From positions 1,860,001 to 1,924,000 of the forward strand of contig JANUWF010002285.1 in NCBI GenBank assembly GCA_026120185.1: a DNA stretch of 64,000 nucleotides, in the 5' to 3' direction. This DNA is from Voacanga thouarsii (taxonomy: Eukaryota; Streptophyta; Magnoliopsida; Gentianales; Apocynaceae). A program made the translations under genes and the position numbers. The stretch's first letter is position 1. The number at the start of each line of letters is the position of its first letter. Below, piece after piece: positions 10,992 to 21,727 of the stretch. Below the pieces are notes generated by a model. It was not told where the DNA came from and searched no databases. It saw nothing but the letters and a program-made list of their open reading frames with translations.

Positions 10992-12302
10992 TGTTAGCCC
11001 TAAGGGCATTCTCTTGTGTTTTGACTTATGATAAACATTGACGATGACTAATTTGTGTGATTTACATGTGTTAGGATATGTTTGACCTCAATTTTTCAAG
11101 GTATGCAAATAAAATTGCTAAGCTACTTTTGAGCAATGGAATCTAAGAAAGGGTGATCACGTAGAAGACTAAGCTTAAGAGATTGCATACCAAGAAGTCT
11201 TTGTGAAAGAAACTTAGACTAGGAATTATTGTTAATGTACTTTCTATATACATTCCTGTTTTATTTATTTATTTATTTATTTTTACCTAATGATTCAATT
11301 TGTTTCTACCTTAAAGCACACAAGCAAAAAGATTTCAAAGTATTAAGTCTTCAAAATTTTGGATTGAGTAGTTTAGGTAACTCTGCTTCCAAAATCTTCG
11401 TCCAAAACTCTGTAAACAGTGTTAAGTCATTTCTGTCTAAAAAGTGTCAATTTGGACTCCCCTTTTAGACACACCCTCGTCCGATACTTGAGTTCAAAAC
11501 TCTTGAAAATCTGATAGCAAAAAACTAGCCGTTTCTAGTCGTTAGAGCTCTAATTTTTACTGTTATAAAATGTTTCAAAACTCGATTTTAAAGCATATTG
11601 TTGTCCTATCTTTCTAAGAAACACTTTTACTCTTTAGAATACAAAAATCTCCCTTTTCATAGTGCATCAAAGTGAAATCAAATTGCTTCAGAAAGGTAAA
11701 GGTTGTTTGTGCTAGTTTGCTTGTACATTTGCTCAAAAGTGTGAGCTATCTTTGGTTCATTTCTATAATCCTTCTTGTGTATCAAGGTTGTGGTGTAAAA
11801 CCTATTTGGGGTGAACCTTAATTTGTTGATTGATTGAGAGGTTTTGGTAAAACAAGTGTGGTGATCCTCTGATGTAATTAGTGTAGATAAACACCATTGA
11901 GTTGGGTGAGTTTAATGAAATCCAGTTGAAAATCCTTAAGTGTGAGCTTAAGGTAATGGATGTAGATCTTATTAGATTGAACCACTATAAATCTCGGGGT
12001 TTCTCTCTTTCTACATTTAATTTCGATAAGCTGCAAACTTCCCTGCTTAAAAAAATTTTCAAATCACTCATAAGAAACCTTTATGTATCTCACCAACCCA
12101 TCTTCATTCTTATATTAATTGCATATCTTATATCTCATCTTATTCAGATTGTAGTTGATCTTTAAGACATTCCAAAAGCTTCTCGTTGTATTAATAGCAA
12201 ACTTTCCGAGTTGAAATACAAAGGAGTATCTCAAAACAGATTTTTGAAAAGTGTTTTAAATTTGCCAAAAACCTTATTGAACCCCTTCTCTGAGATTTTT
12301 CA
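10992..12302 (+). mobile_element. SIRE-like Copia 3' LTR
   Basis: Begins TGTTAGCCCTAAGGGC after the polypurine tract. Features known from SIRE-type LTRs are present: a TTTTGACTTATGATAA segment, a GTGAACCTTA..TTGATTGAGAG segment, a CCACTATAAATCTC promoter block and a TATTGAACCCC stretch near the end. The right end is placed at the CA of 12301-12302, where similarity to the Athila/Tat LTR resumes; this terminus is inferred. The short open frames at 11229 and 11902 have no domain match. Confidence 0.55.
11986..11992 (+). promoter_or_regulatory. TATA box in SIRE-like LTR
   Basis: TATAAAT within ACCACTATAAATCTC, the usual promoter context in SIRE-type LTRs. Confidence 0.5.
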
Positions 12303-13638
12303 GGAAGGAATATACTTAGTTATTACGACAAAAGTATTTCAAATTTGTTAGTGTTATGCCCTAGAGGCAATCACTTATACGTTGTATAAGATATATTTTA
12401 TTTTGATAAAAGGCATTATTTATCTTACATTTTTTTTGTTTACTTTTATGTAAAATAACAATTAGATAAAGTCCCTAGTACAACACTATGTTAAGGAAAT
12501 CATGATAGAGATCATGATATTAGATTTCTACTATACTGGATGGTGTTAGTACTTGAATAGTCCCTAGTCATAGTATTAATGACATAAGACATCATTAATG
12601 CGTTAAAACTAGCATTTGTTAGACTTCTTGATTTGATCAGGCGGTGGTTCTCATAACCGTGAGTATTGAGATACTCAAAGTTAACACATGGATGCTTGTA
12701 AATAGAACTAGTTCATTGGATGACCTAGCTTTGAGATAATCACATGGATAACTATTTAGTGCCAGTGATATAATCTCAATATAGCAAGCGTGCAAGTATC
12801 CTTAGACTTGATATCTCCAAGGTACTTTATTTGCTGAGTATTATACTTTGATTCCAATCTATGGAGACAGATCTAGGGCCGCCTATGGGATGGATATTGG
12901 GTACATTGTAAGGTAAACGAAAGTAGTTGAGAGGGTCAATAAAGGATTCACCACTCTTAATAGTAAGGGCAAATATCTCACGGCTACTTGTAGGAATTAC
13001 TACTCGAGAAGTCCTTGGCCAATGAGTCTGTGTATTGGAAACAGTTTTAATTGATACACATATAGAGTAATGGGTTCTTGGTACAAGTATTATTATATTC
13101 GGGCTAGAATTAATATATATTTTGGAGGAATTTGGCATTAATTCCGTACTCCAAATCGAATGAGATATTATATGGTAAAAGGAGTTAATTGCACTGTAGT
13201 TTGTTATTGAAGGGTTCATGTTAAGCTACTTGACTTCCTGGACTCTTGGGTAGTCATGATGTGTTGCTAGATACCACTCATGATCTGAGAATATGAGTTT
13301 ATTAATTAATGAATTAATAAACTAATCTTGATTAGAATCAATATAATTAATTCTAATTAATTATAGATTATTAATCTCAAAGACATTTGGATTAATTCAT
13401 GTTAGCTACCAATTGATTGGGAAACCTAATAGGTCACACACAATAGAGGATTATATACTCAAGATGTTATTTGATAACACAGTGGCGTTAATTGCGAGAA
13501 AGAGAAGTTGTTGTGGACAAATTATAATTAGTTATAATTTATGGTCTAAATTATAATTGTGAGACCTTGTTGTTTCCAATTACAATTAGAGAATTCTAAC
13601 TGTTTTAGAATTCTCAATTTATCAGTGATTTTTCGTGT

Positions 13639-13644
13639 TATATA
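13639..13644 (+). promoter_or_regulatory. TATA box in D1 LTR
   Basis: TATATA in GTGTTATATAGGAGC, about 70 bp before a TC-rich leader. Confidence 0.45.
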
Positions 13645-13700
13645 GGAGCTATGCACGAAACCCTAATGGTAAGGGTGATCCACGAAAAATAACAACTCCA

Positions 13701-13707
<7 letters not shown>

Positions 13708-13765
<58 letters not shown>
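13708..13765 (+). repeat. (TC)n microsatellite in D1 leader
   Basis: An uninterrupted 58-bp TC dinucleotide run. The K and L LTRs have only short CT-rich sequence at the equivalent place, so it expanded here. It generates spurious Leu/Ser or Arg/Glu repeat frames on both strands. Confidence 0.95.
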
Positions 13766-13768
<3 letters not shown>

Positions 13769-14167
13769 GTTCTTCAGCACAAGAACAATAAACCCTAGCT
13801 GCCATCTTGTTTTCTGCTAGCATAGGAAAATATTAGTGCTTGAGTGTGATCCTCCGTGTGGATTTCTGTTAGAGATAATCACATACTATAATTATAGTGG
13901 TTGGACATTCAACTTGTATGGTGTTTGATCTAGAGGATTGCTAGATTATGCCTCGACTTGAAGAAGGAAAATTTTTTTTTTCAAACGCTCAAGAAAGGTA
14001 AAGTTGTTACCTTTATTCTTTTTATGTCTTGTTTTCCACACATATGTGGATCCTGGGTTGGTATCTCGTTCTTATTTTTCCAATGCATTGTTTATGATAT
14101 GTGTGAGATACCCAACAAAATTAACCTAAAATAACTAGGCAAATAATGATGATTTTAGCCCATATCA

Positions 14168-14182
14168 TATACCTCCACACTT
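14168..14182 (-). other. Polypurine tract of F
   Basis: On the minus strand AAGTGTGGAGGTATA precedes the LTR start TGATATGGGC; immediately upstream is GGACAAGCAAAAG. Confidence 0.7.
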
Positions 14183-15789
14183 AAACTTTTGCTTGTCCTT
14201 AAGCAAAAACAGTTAAGCCAAGAAAATCATTATGAAAACACAAGTCTTTTATCATTAAAAAATTTTGAAACATCAAAAGGAGTATAGCTTTCCTTCAAAT
14301 TTTAGATAAAACTCTTACCATTCATCAAACCATTTGAAAACAATTCAAGCTTTAAAACATTTGACAAAACATCACAAAACTCTTGAAGTTAAATTAATCA
14401 AGTTTATACCCTAATCTAAGAAAATTATTTCACCCTTCAAGTAAGAACATTTGATAAAATGATTTACACAAGTCAAGCTATATACCAACTCAAGCATTAT
14501 AAATCCAAAAATTGCATAACTCAAGTCATGATGTAAGGAAAGCACTAAAAAATAAAAAATAAAAAAATCTCAATTTTTTTCTAATGACTTAGGAAATTGA
14601 TAGCCTCAAGTGGATGGATTTCACGTCACACACTCGTATTACCCCCCCTCCCCACCCCTTCCCCCTTTTTAGTCATCACTCATCATTTTTTCAACCTCTT
14701 TTCCTCTCATTTGCTTTTGGGAATTAATAGCCTCAAGAAAGTGGATTTCTCTTCACTCTCCATATTGGCCCCCATAATCAAGCAAAAATAATACTTTCTC
14801 ATTTTTAAAGAGGAAACAACAATCAACTCATCTTTCTCAATTTTTCAACTTACACAAATTTTTCCACAATCTTTTCACTTAAAGATCTTTTATCTCCTCA
14901 CATTCTTTATCACAACTCCAAGCTAAGCAAAGTTTAAACCCATAATATAAGATGTAGCCAACAAACTTTTCCCATATTCATCTTATTCTCCATATACAAA
15001 CTAGATGAGTCAAATAATATACAAACACCAATGCATAAACAAGATTAATCTAATTTCTCAAGTCTTAAAAATATCTTATCTAATAAATCACTTTCATAAA
15101 AATCCACCAAATGAATGACAAAAATTCATATTGAAGTAAGAAAAAGAATTACAACTTTGCTAAATAATGAAAACCAAAAAATATTTTTGAAAAATTTCAC
15201 ACAAAAATGATATGGCAAATATCTTCGATACCTAAATTCTTCCCCCACACTTAAACGGGACATTGTCCTCAATGGCAAAAAATAGAATAATTAAAGCAAA
15301 GCCAAAGGACCACAACAAATAAAGGGGAAGAATAGAGAAAAGAAAATACTTCCATTACAAAGTCAAACTTTAAATTTTCAAAATTTTCAAGGAAATTGCA
15401 ACAAAGCATAGCACCAAACCACCAAGATGATTGATAAAAACTTGGACAAAGAATATCACTAAACCACTCCCCCATACTTAAATTGGACAATGTCTTCATT
15501 GATTAAAAATTAACACAAGAAAGCATCTCTAAAGGGACAAAAAATATAATAAAGGAGGTAAAAGGTTAAGCAATACTCCCCAAGTGCAATAATGCTTCAA
15601 TAAATAGTAAAACTTAGAATAGAAAAGAGAGCTTGTCCAAAAAGATTTTATTCCGACCTACAAAATAAAATACAAATAAAAGCATAAAGAGAATAATAAT
15701 AAAAGAAAAAAATAATCAAGCTTTTTCTGTAGTAGTATAACATAGCACAAACTAAAGAGAAATACTATGAAAGATTCTACGAACAATTA
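14183..15789 (-). mobile_element. 3' untranslated region of F
   Basis: Non-coding. It contains two tandem modules with ATAGCCTCAAG followed by TGGATTTC and a CRTATTRSC sequence (near 14600 and 14720). It also contains two copies of a PPT-like motif, CCCCCACACTTAAACGGGAC near 15243 and CCCCCATACTTAAATTGGAC near 15470. The same arrangement is seen in E1 and E2. No open frame has recognisable similarity. Confidence 0.55.
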
Positions 15790-16865
15790 AGCTTTAGTTA
15801 AGTGGGTCGACTGAAACCACTACTTTAGATAAGACAAGGTGGGGATGAAATTTATCGATAAACTATTGCTAGCAACTCTTTTTTTGTAGTAGTATAATTC
15901 TCTGGCAGTGCTATGAGAGTTTTGTTGGCATATTAGTTCAAAAGGGAGTGACCAATTAAGAACAACTAAAATAGGAGGGTTAATCAACTTTTCCTTCAAC
16001 AAATTAAAAGTACATAAGTACTTTTCGTCAAATTTAAAGGGGGCATCTTTTTCAGGTAAAGAGTTAAGGGTTTAGAGATTTTTGGAAAGTCTTGGACGAA
16101 TCTTCAATAGAAGCCTGCATGCTAAAGAAAACTCCTAATGGCCCTCACCAAAGTTGGTGGAGAAAGATTCTCCATTAACTCAATCTTACCTCAATCAACC
16201 TCAATCCCTTCTTGTGAAATTTTATACCCCAAAACAATACCCTCTTTCACCATAAAGTGACACTTTTTCCAATTCAACATAAGATTTATTTCTTCACATA
16301 TTTTGAGTACTCTCTCTAGATTCTGCAAACAAAGCTCAAAGGGATCCCCAAAAATAGAAAAGTTATCCATAAATACTTCCATTATCTCCCCAACCAAACT
16401 TTTAAAAATAGCCATCATACTTCTTCGAAAAGTCCTAAGCCTATGACACAATCCAAAAAGCATTTGCCAGTATGCAAAAGTCCTAAAAGGGCAGGTGAAG
16501 GTCATTTTCTCTTTATCTTCAAGGGCTATGGGTATCTAAAAGTAGCTAGAGAATCCATCCAGGAAGTAGTAGTACAGGTGCCTAGCTAGCCTCTCTAACA
16601 TTTGATCAATGAAGAAAAGAGGGAAATGGTCATTTCTCGTAGCTTCTTTCTAGTTTTTGTAGTCAATGTAGATTCTCCATCTCGTGACAAGCCTTATAGG
16701 AATTAGCTTGTTCTTCCTATTAGGTGCTACTGTCTTAGCTCCCTTCTTTGGTGTGGTATGTGTAGAGCTCACCCATATACTATTTGAAATATGGTATACA
16801 ATTGATGTGGCCATTAGGGGATATTTATCAAGTGAATTTCGTGGCTTAATCAAAGGCAAACTCTA
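15790..16865 (-). pseudogene. Reverse transcriptase and RNase H fragment of F
   Basis: Read on the minus strand, the fragment starts with RT N-terminal sequence (STHTTPKKGAKTV, then LIPIRLVTRWRIYIDYKN) near 16840-16650. It continues with PFRTFAYWQMLFGLCHRL and EIMEVFMDNFSIFG near 16500-16350, then CHFMVKEGIVLGYKISQEG near 16200. Across frameshifts come an RSFL.HAGFY segment near 16120 and an RNase H start (LKEKLINPPI, KELLAIVY) near 16000-15870. The catalytic FMDD motif is FMDN: the second Asp codon (16362-16364) now encodes Asn. Stops and frameshifts run throughout. The wording matches Athila/Tat pol. Element A interrupts the RT upstream side. Confidence 0.75.
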
Positions 16866-17274
16866 TGAACAATTATAAGAAACAAATTAGGGATTTTGGT
16901 GGACAAAAGAAGAATAGAGAAAATACCCTATGCAAAGCTTGCAATCCTAAGACGACTAGGGACTTAGAACCTCAAAACTATTGGAATTAGATCTACTAGA
17001 TTGATATCCAAGAACCCTAGAATAAAGATTTATTCAAGAGCCCTTAGAATAAAGGGATCTAGGCACTAAATTTGAAGCCAAACTACAACCTTGGAACAAC
17101 AAGAAACCAAGACCTTGGCATGAGCTACAACTTGGATTATCCTTAAGGGTTTAAAGACTTGAAGTTATGTAGGAATAAACCTAATAATTGGTCTAATATT
17201 TGAGGGAAGAACCCAGAGTAATCACCTCTTAAAGATGAATTATATCTCAATGTTGATATAAAAGTGTTATAACA

Positions 17275-17309
<35 letters not shown>

Positions 17310-17900
17310 CATCCAATTAACCTAATGCAATTGAGATAAAAGCTTAGCCTTTGGATGCCAAAAATTAGCTAAAAACAACATAAAAGTTGTGAAAATTAAA
17401 ATGTAAATCAACTAAGCAATTATATAGAGAAAATTTGCTAAATCCAGGAAATCCTAAAGGAAGCCGACATAGGTTCAATGTCCGTAGCTGTGCCGGTCCA
17501 AATCTGCTGAACGAGCAACCAAATTCCCATGGGGAGCCATTGTCGGTCCTAATACCTTCAACCAGTGCCAATTAGTTTCTATCTTTCTTCCCTATTTTGT
17601 CCAGATGGAGTTGGTGCTAGATTAGAATAGTCATCAGGTGAGGTTCTTCATTGTGTTCGTTCATCAGCTCTTCGTTTGCATATAAAACTTGAATAAATAT
17701 CAACAGTTGGTCCTAATTCCCTTCAAATGCCGTATGAGGTTCGGTCTATTTCAAGTGTGCCAAACTTACCTTCATAAATCCTTGAAGTCCCTCTTGGAAT
17801 TTCTTAAGCCTAGCCTTTGTTATTGGTCCTTGAATGTTTTAGTGGTTTGATGCCTCCCCCATCTTGAATTTGAGAATCATGATGGGATAAATTCGCATCA
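16866..17900 (-). mobile_element. 3' LTR of Gypsy element A
   Basis: The right end reads CGCATCA next to a reversed polypurine tract (17901-17913, AAGAAGGGAGAAA on the minus strand), so U3 begins TGATGCGAATTT. The left end is placed at TGAACAATTA, where F's RT reading stops; this terminus is an estimate. Layout parallels the 1.1 kb LTRs of C, including GTGCCGGTCC-type blocks near 17490-17560. The last about 155 nt of A's pol frame, including GPITKARLKK, lies inside this LTR. Confidence 0.6.
17277..17307. repeat. (AT)n microsatellite in A LTR
   Basis: A 31-bp AT dinucleotide run, at about the place where the C LTRs have their TATA box. Confidence 0.95.
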
Positions 17901-18916
17901 TTTCTCCCTTCTTGAATTAGATTCTCCCTCAAATCACCATGTTCAATACCTACTTCAAAGGGTGACAAGTCACAAACTAGTATTAAAATAACTAGGCAAG
18001 CAATTTTATATGCATTGTCCCCATATTTTGCAAGCATTTGAAAAGGTCTATCTCCCATATGATCAAGTTTTGTTCTCCTTTACATTGGACATCTTTCTTT
18101 GCTAAAAAAAGCCAAACCCAATTTCTGGGTTAAATTTTTATTTTTTTGTGTCCTTTATTTCGCTTCAAAGTAAGTTCCTCATTCTTTTTTGCAATTTTGT
18201 CGTTAATCTTTGCATTGAGTTCTTTGATCATATCAGCCCTTTTTTTCCTTCATCACTCACTTAATCTCCTATTTGCAAAGGCAACAAATCTAAATATGTT
18301 AATGGATTAAAACCAATAACAAATCTAAATAAGGTAGGCAATCCTCCCAAGTCTTCAAGTTCTTGTTGATAATTGCTCTTAGAAGTTGTGTGAGTATCTT
18401 ATTCACTACCACTGTTTGGCCATCCGCTTGTGGTGAGGAACTATTGAAAATAAGAGATTAGTACTAAGTTTATGCCACAAAACACGCAAAAAATAACTAA
18501 GAAATTTAGAATCCCTATCGGAGACAATGGTCTTTGGAATTTAATGCAATTTCATCACTTTCTTGAAGAATAAATTCGCAATTCCATGCAAGCTCATTAG
18601 TTACAAGATATGAAATTTGTGGTCTTTGAAAAACGGTCTACCACAACAGATATTGAATCCTTTCCATTCTTAGTTCTTGGTAAACCCAAAACAAAGTCCA
18701 TAGAGATATCAACCCAAGATGTAAGAGGAATGGTTAAAGGGGTATATAATCCAAGAGGTAAAGAAGTAGACTTTGATTTCTTACATGTAATACATTGTCC
18801 ACAATGCTTTTCAACATCCATTTTCTTCTTAGGCCAAAAGAAATGTTCTTGAAGAATATCAAGGGTTTCGGTTATACCATAGTATCACATTAACCCTCCT
18901 TCATATGCTTCCTTAA
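17746..18916 (-). pseudogene. Integrase of Gypsy element A
   Basis: Minus-strand order: zinc-binding part (HCGQCITCKKSKS, near 18810); catalytic core start (WVDISMDFVLGLPRTKNGKD, first Asp kept); VSDRDSKF near 18520 (second Asp kept); [12 protein letters not shown] near 18420-18400. In the last motif the expected catalytic Glu is Val (codon 18410-18412). The GPY/F-type C-terminal domain is RPFQMLAKYGDNAYK near 18040, then a frameshifted region and DLSPFEVG. The tail GPITKARLKK near 17810 ends at a stop near 17746, inside the 3' LTR. Frameshifts lie between core and C-terminal parts. Not functional. Confidence 0.8.
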
Positions 18917-19552
18917 CTAGTAACAACCTAATTGAACTTTTAGGCACATAAATTTTGCCTTCTTAAACAAAAATCCCTTATGTCTATAAAATCTCTCAAA
19001 GGCACCTATTTCATAAGTAAGAAATATGGGACTAAAATCCTTATTATTTGCATTCAAGTATTTCAATAATGCAAAACTAAGTAGCCTAGCATCCAAAGAG
19101 TTATGAAAAGTATACCTTCGTGATAGTGCATCCGCTACAACATTTTCCTTACCTTTCTTGTACTTAATGACATATGGAAAAGCTATTATGAATTCCAACT
19201 ATCTAGCATGTCGTTTGTTTAATTTGTTCTGCCCTTAAAGTGTTTAAGATATTCATGGTTGGTGTGGATGGTAAACTCTTTGGGAATAAGGTAATATGAC
19301 CAATGGTTCAAGATTCTCACTTGGGCATAGAGTTCTTTGTCATAGGTCGAATAGTTGAGTGTTGCCACAGAAAGTTTCTAGCTAAAATAGGCAATTGGTG
19401 TTTGGTCTTGAGTAAGCAAGGCTCATATTCCAACCCTACTCATATCACATTCCACCTAAAGGGCTCTTTCAAAGTTTGGTAAGGAATGTAGAGGTGCTTG
19501 GCTTAACTTCTATTTAAGGATGTTGAAGGCTTTCTCTTGCCTCTCCTCCCAC
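18917..19552 (-). pseudogene. RNase H region of Gypsy element A
   Basis: Minus-strand fragments in three frames: ECDMSRVGI near 19460, TPIAYFS..L near 19400, [11 protein letters not shown] near 19340, [12 protein letters not shown] near 19250, and [17 protein letters not shown] near 19160. The last is the conserved end of Gypsy RNase H, before the integrase linker. Stops such as GI.ALL and EFH-region shifts break it. It sits directly between RT and integrase, the normal Ty3/Gypsy order. Confidence 0.75.
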
Positions 19553-20360
19553 TTAAACCCAATAGATTTTTTTAACAATTTTGGTTAAGAGAATGGCTAT
19601 AGTGCTAAAGTTTCTAATAAACCTCCTATAGAAACTAGCAAGACCGATAAAGCTCCTCACTTCCATTATAGTAGTTGGGTTTAGGGTTGGCCATTCTTGA
19701 ATAGCTCTCATCTTCTCTTTTTCCACTTCAATTCTGTGTGAACTTACTACATAACCAAGAAATATGAACTTTTCGAAACAAAAGGAACATTTGTCAAAAT
19801 TAGCATAATGTTTTTCCGTATGAAGAGCCACAAGAACACTTTTAAGATACCCTAAATGATCCTTGAATGACTTCCTAATAATAAAAATATCATCAAAGTA
19901 GACAACCATAAACTTACCAATGAATTATTTCAACACATAGTAATTAAATGCATAACAGTAATTGGAGCATTAGAAATACCAAAGGGCATAACAATCTACT
20001 CATATAATCCTTGTTTTGTCTTGAAAGTGGATTTCCATTCATCACCTTCCCTTATTTTGATTTAAGATCAATTTTTTTTAAAAAAAATTACAAGCACCAT
20101 GAAGCTCATCAAGTACACATCAAGTCTTGGAATAGGGTAGTGATACTTTACCATGATGTGGTTGATTGCCCTACAATCAATGCACATTCTCCATATCCTA
20201 TCCCTCATGGGCACCAACAACATTGGAACCATATAAGGACCTATGTTCTCTCTAACATGTCTCTTCACTAGCAAATCTTTCACTTGTTGTTGAAGTTCTT
20301 TTAGCTACTCTGGGTTGCTCCAATAAGCAGGCCAGTTTGGAATGATAGCACTAGGAACAA
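19553..20360 (-). pseudogene. Reverse transcriptase of Gypsy element A
   Basis: N-terminal part at 20283-20068: YMVPMLLVPMRDRIWRMCID then [20 protein letters not shown] frameshifted centre near an A-run at 20074-20092 follows: [19 protein letters not shown], an in-frame stop, then IVMPFGISNAP. C-terminal part at 19909-19553: MVVYFDDIFII (YFDD intact, 19889-19900), FLGYVVS, FIGLASFYRRFI. The fold-defining motifs and their order are those of Ty3/Gypsy RT. Several frameshifts and stops make it inactive. Confidence 0.85.
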
Positions 20361-21179
20361 AGTCAATTTGGTGTTCTATTTCCCTTTGTGGTGGCAAGCC
20401 TCCAGGTGTCTCTTTTGGAAAGACATCTTCAAACTCTTGAATGATAGTTGCAATTGCTTGAGGCAAAAAAGAAAACAACTCGTTAGTAGAAACAATGTCA
20501 TTAGTAGTAAAAAATAGACCTTTAAATGCAAGAATTTAAATGGATTCTTTTGCTTCAATGGCCTCTACAATTTTACACGGTTAAGTAATGAAATTCCCTA
20601 TTCTTTTCCCTCCATTCTTTTTTTGGTCACTCTTGTCTTTGATGAGCGAAGGTTTTTGTCCCTCTAATTTTGCTCTTATTTCTTTTTCCCTCATTTCAAG
20701 CTCTTTTTTCTACCTTTCTTTTTTCTATTTTTCACTCACCACACTCTTCTTCTTTTTATTTTCCCTCATAATCTTTGATCATTATTAACCTCACTTAGAG
20801 TCAATGGAAGCAAAGTATACTTCACTTCCTCCTTGTAAACTGCATAGATATTCCTCCTTCTATCATGTTTTACATACCTATCATATTGTCAAGGTCTCCC
20901 AAGAAGTAGGTGTCCCACTGGCATAGGTACCAGATCACATAACATCTCATCTCATATCAAATAATACGAGTACTTGCTAGTTCACCTTCAACTCCCCACT
21001 ATCATTCAACAAATGGAGTCATAGGGCTTTGGGTGCTTCTTTGTTTCCTTTCCAAATTCTTCTTCCAAGCTTGCACTAATAATATTGGTACAACTCCTAC
21101 TATCAACTATGACACTATAAGGGATGTTGTTAACTAAATATCGTGTGTAGAAAATATTTTTCTTTTGTTAGTGTTCGAC
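20361..21179 (-). pseudogene. Protease and linker region of Gypsy element A
   Basis: Near 21130-21060 the minus strand reads NIFYTRYLVNNIPYSVIVD then SRSCTNIISASLEEE, the retropepsin region of Gypsy pol. The active-site triplet D-S/T-G is DSR (21096-21104), Gly replaced by Arg. Between 20361 and 20880 are a Lys/Glu-rich linker and an IQEFEDVFPKE-type segment that leads into RT. No intact frame. Confidence 0.6.
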
Positions 21180-21727
21180 TTCTTCAATAGCTTGGGAACT
21201 TAAAGATCTTCTAGCAACACCTAGTAGTAAAACATTTTGTCCCAATACTACTCTATCATCACTTGTTCCATTATTTTCTTCCTCCTCTTGATCTTCACAC
21301 TTTCTATCCCCTTCATCGATTGAAACTTTCCCAAAGTCATTGGTGTACATACTCTTTTTACTTGGACACATATGAGCAGTATGTCCATAGCCAAGATACT
21401 AAAACACTTGATATCTCGATTTCTTTGACGTCTTTCTTGAACCTTCCATTTCTCTTTCTTCCAACCCTCTTTTGGTTTGTTCACTTCTCTTGGTGGTGGT
21501 TTATGAATCTCTTCCTTCCATGGAGTTGGTTTACTTATAGTACTAGTGTTATGGTTGGTAAATTTCACAAATGATCTCTTCATTACTTGTTTTTCAACCT
21601 TGATTGCCATATGAACCATCTCTTTTATACTATTATATGAATGCAACTCCACTACATTTGCAATCTCCCTATTCAAACCACTCCAAAATCGTGCAATAGT
21701 AGCTCTAGGATCTTTATTTATGTTGGC
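21180..21727 (-). pseudogene. C-terminal half of gag of Gypsy element A
   Basis: Minus-strand reading starts at the insertion point with ANINKDPRATIARFWSGLNR, then EIANVVELHSYNSIKEMVHM, the end of the retrotransposon gag domain, and a basic Pro/Lys stretch. The zinc knuckle near 21400-21350 is split by a frameshift: the first Cys is in KCF, the rest (GYGHTAHMC) is in another frame, and the second Cys position reads TAT (Tyr). The upstream open frame beyond 21727 is not gag but LTR of element B. The N-terminal half of this same gag is at 63143-63978. Confidence 0.8.

Larger units (their letters stand above)
12346..14117 (+). mobile_element. Angela/TAR-like Copia solo LTR (D1)
   Basis: A 1772-bp LTR with ends TGTTAGTGTTATGCCC and GATACCCAACA, flanked by perfect 5-bp target duplications AAATT (12341-12345 and 14118-14122). 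It is the same family as the LTRs of K and L: shared start with a TGCCCTAGAGGCAAT core, shared GATCAGGCGGTGGTTCTCA block and shared CCCAACA end. There is no PBS or PPT next to it, so it arose by LTR-LTR recombination. A TATA box at 13639 and a TC microsatellite at 13708 mark the promoter and leader. The F sequence either side joins cleanly when it is removed. Confidence 0.85.
12303..16865 (-). mobile_element. Athila/Tat-like Gypsy element F (partial)
   Basis: Order in the minus direction: RT and RNase H remains (15790-16865), 3' UTR (14183-15790), polypurine tract (14168-14182), 3' LTR remnant (14123-14167 and 12303-12345). The Copia solo LTR D1 splits the LTR remnant. The integrase is missing between RNase H and the 3' UTR, so the element had lost it by internal deletion. 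Its coding part is cut at 16865 by element A; the rest should lie beyond the right edge of the window. Confidence 0.6.

Noticed and set aside
13635..13823. Short proteins of Leu-Ser or Arg-Glu repeats at 13635-13823 and 34773-35084
   Set aside because: They are translations of dinucleotide microsatellites and exist on both strands.
15727..15910. Repeated TGTAGTAGTATAA near 15727 and 15885 as a regulatory repeat
   Set aside because: The second lies in RNase H coding remains and the first may be a local partial duplication; too short to interpret.
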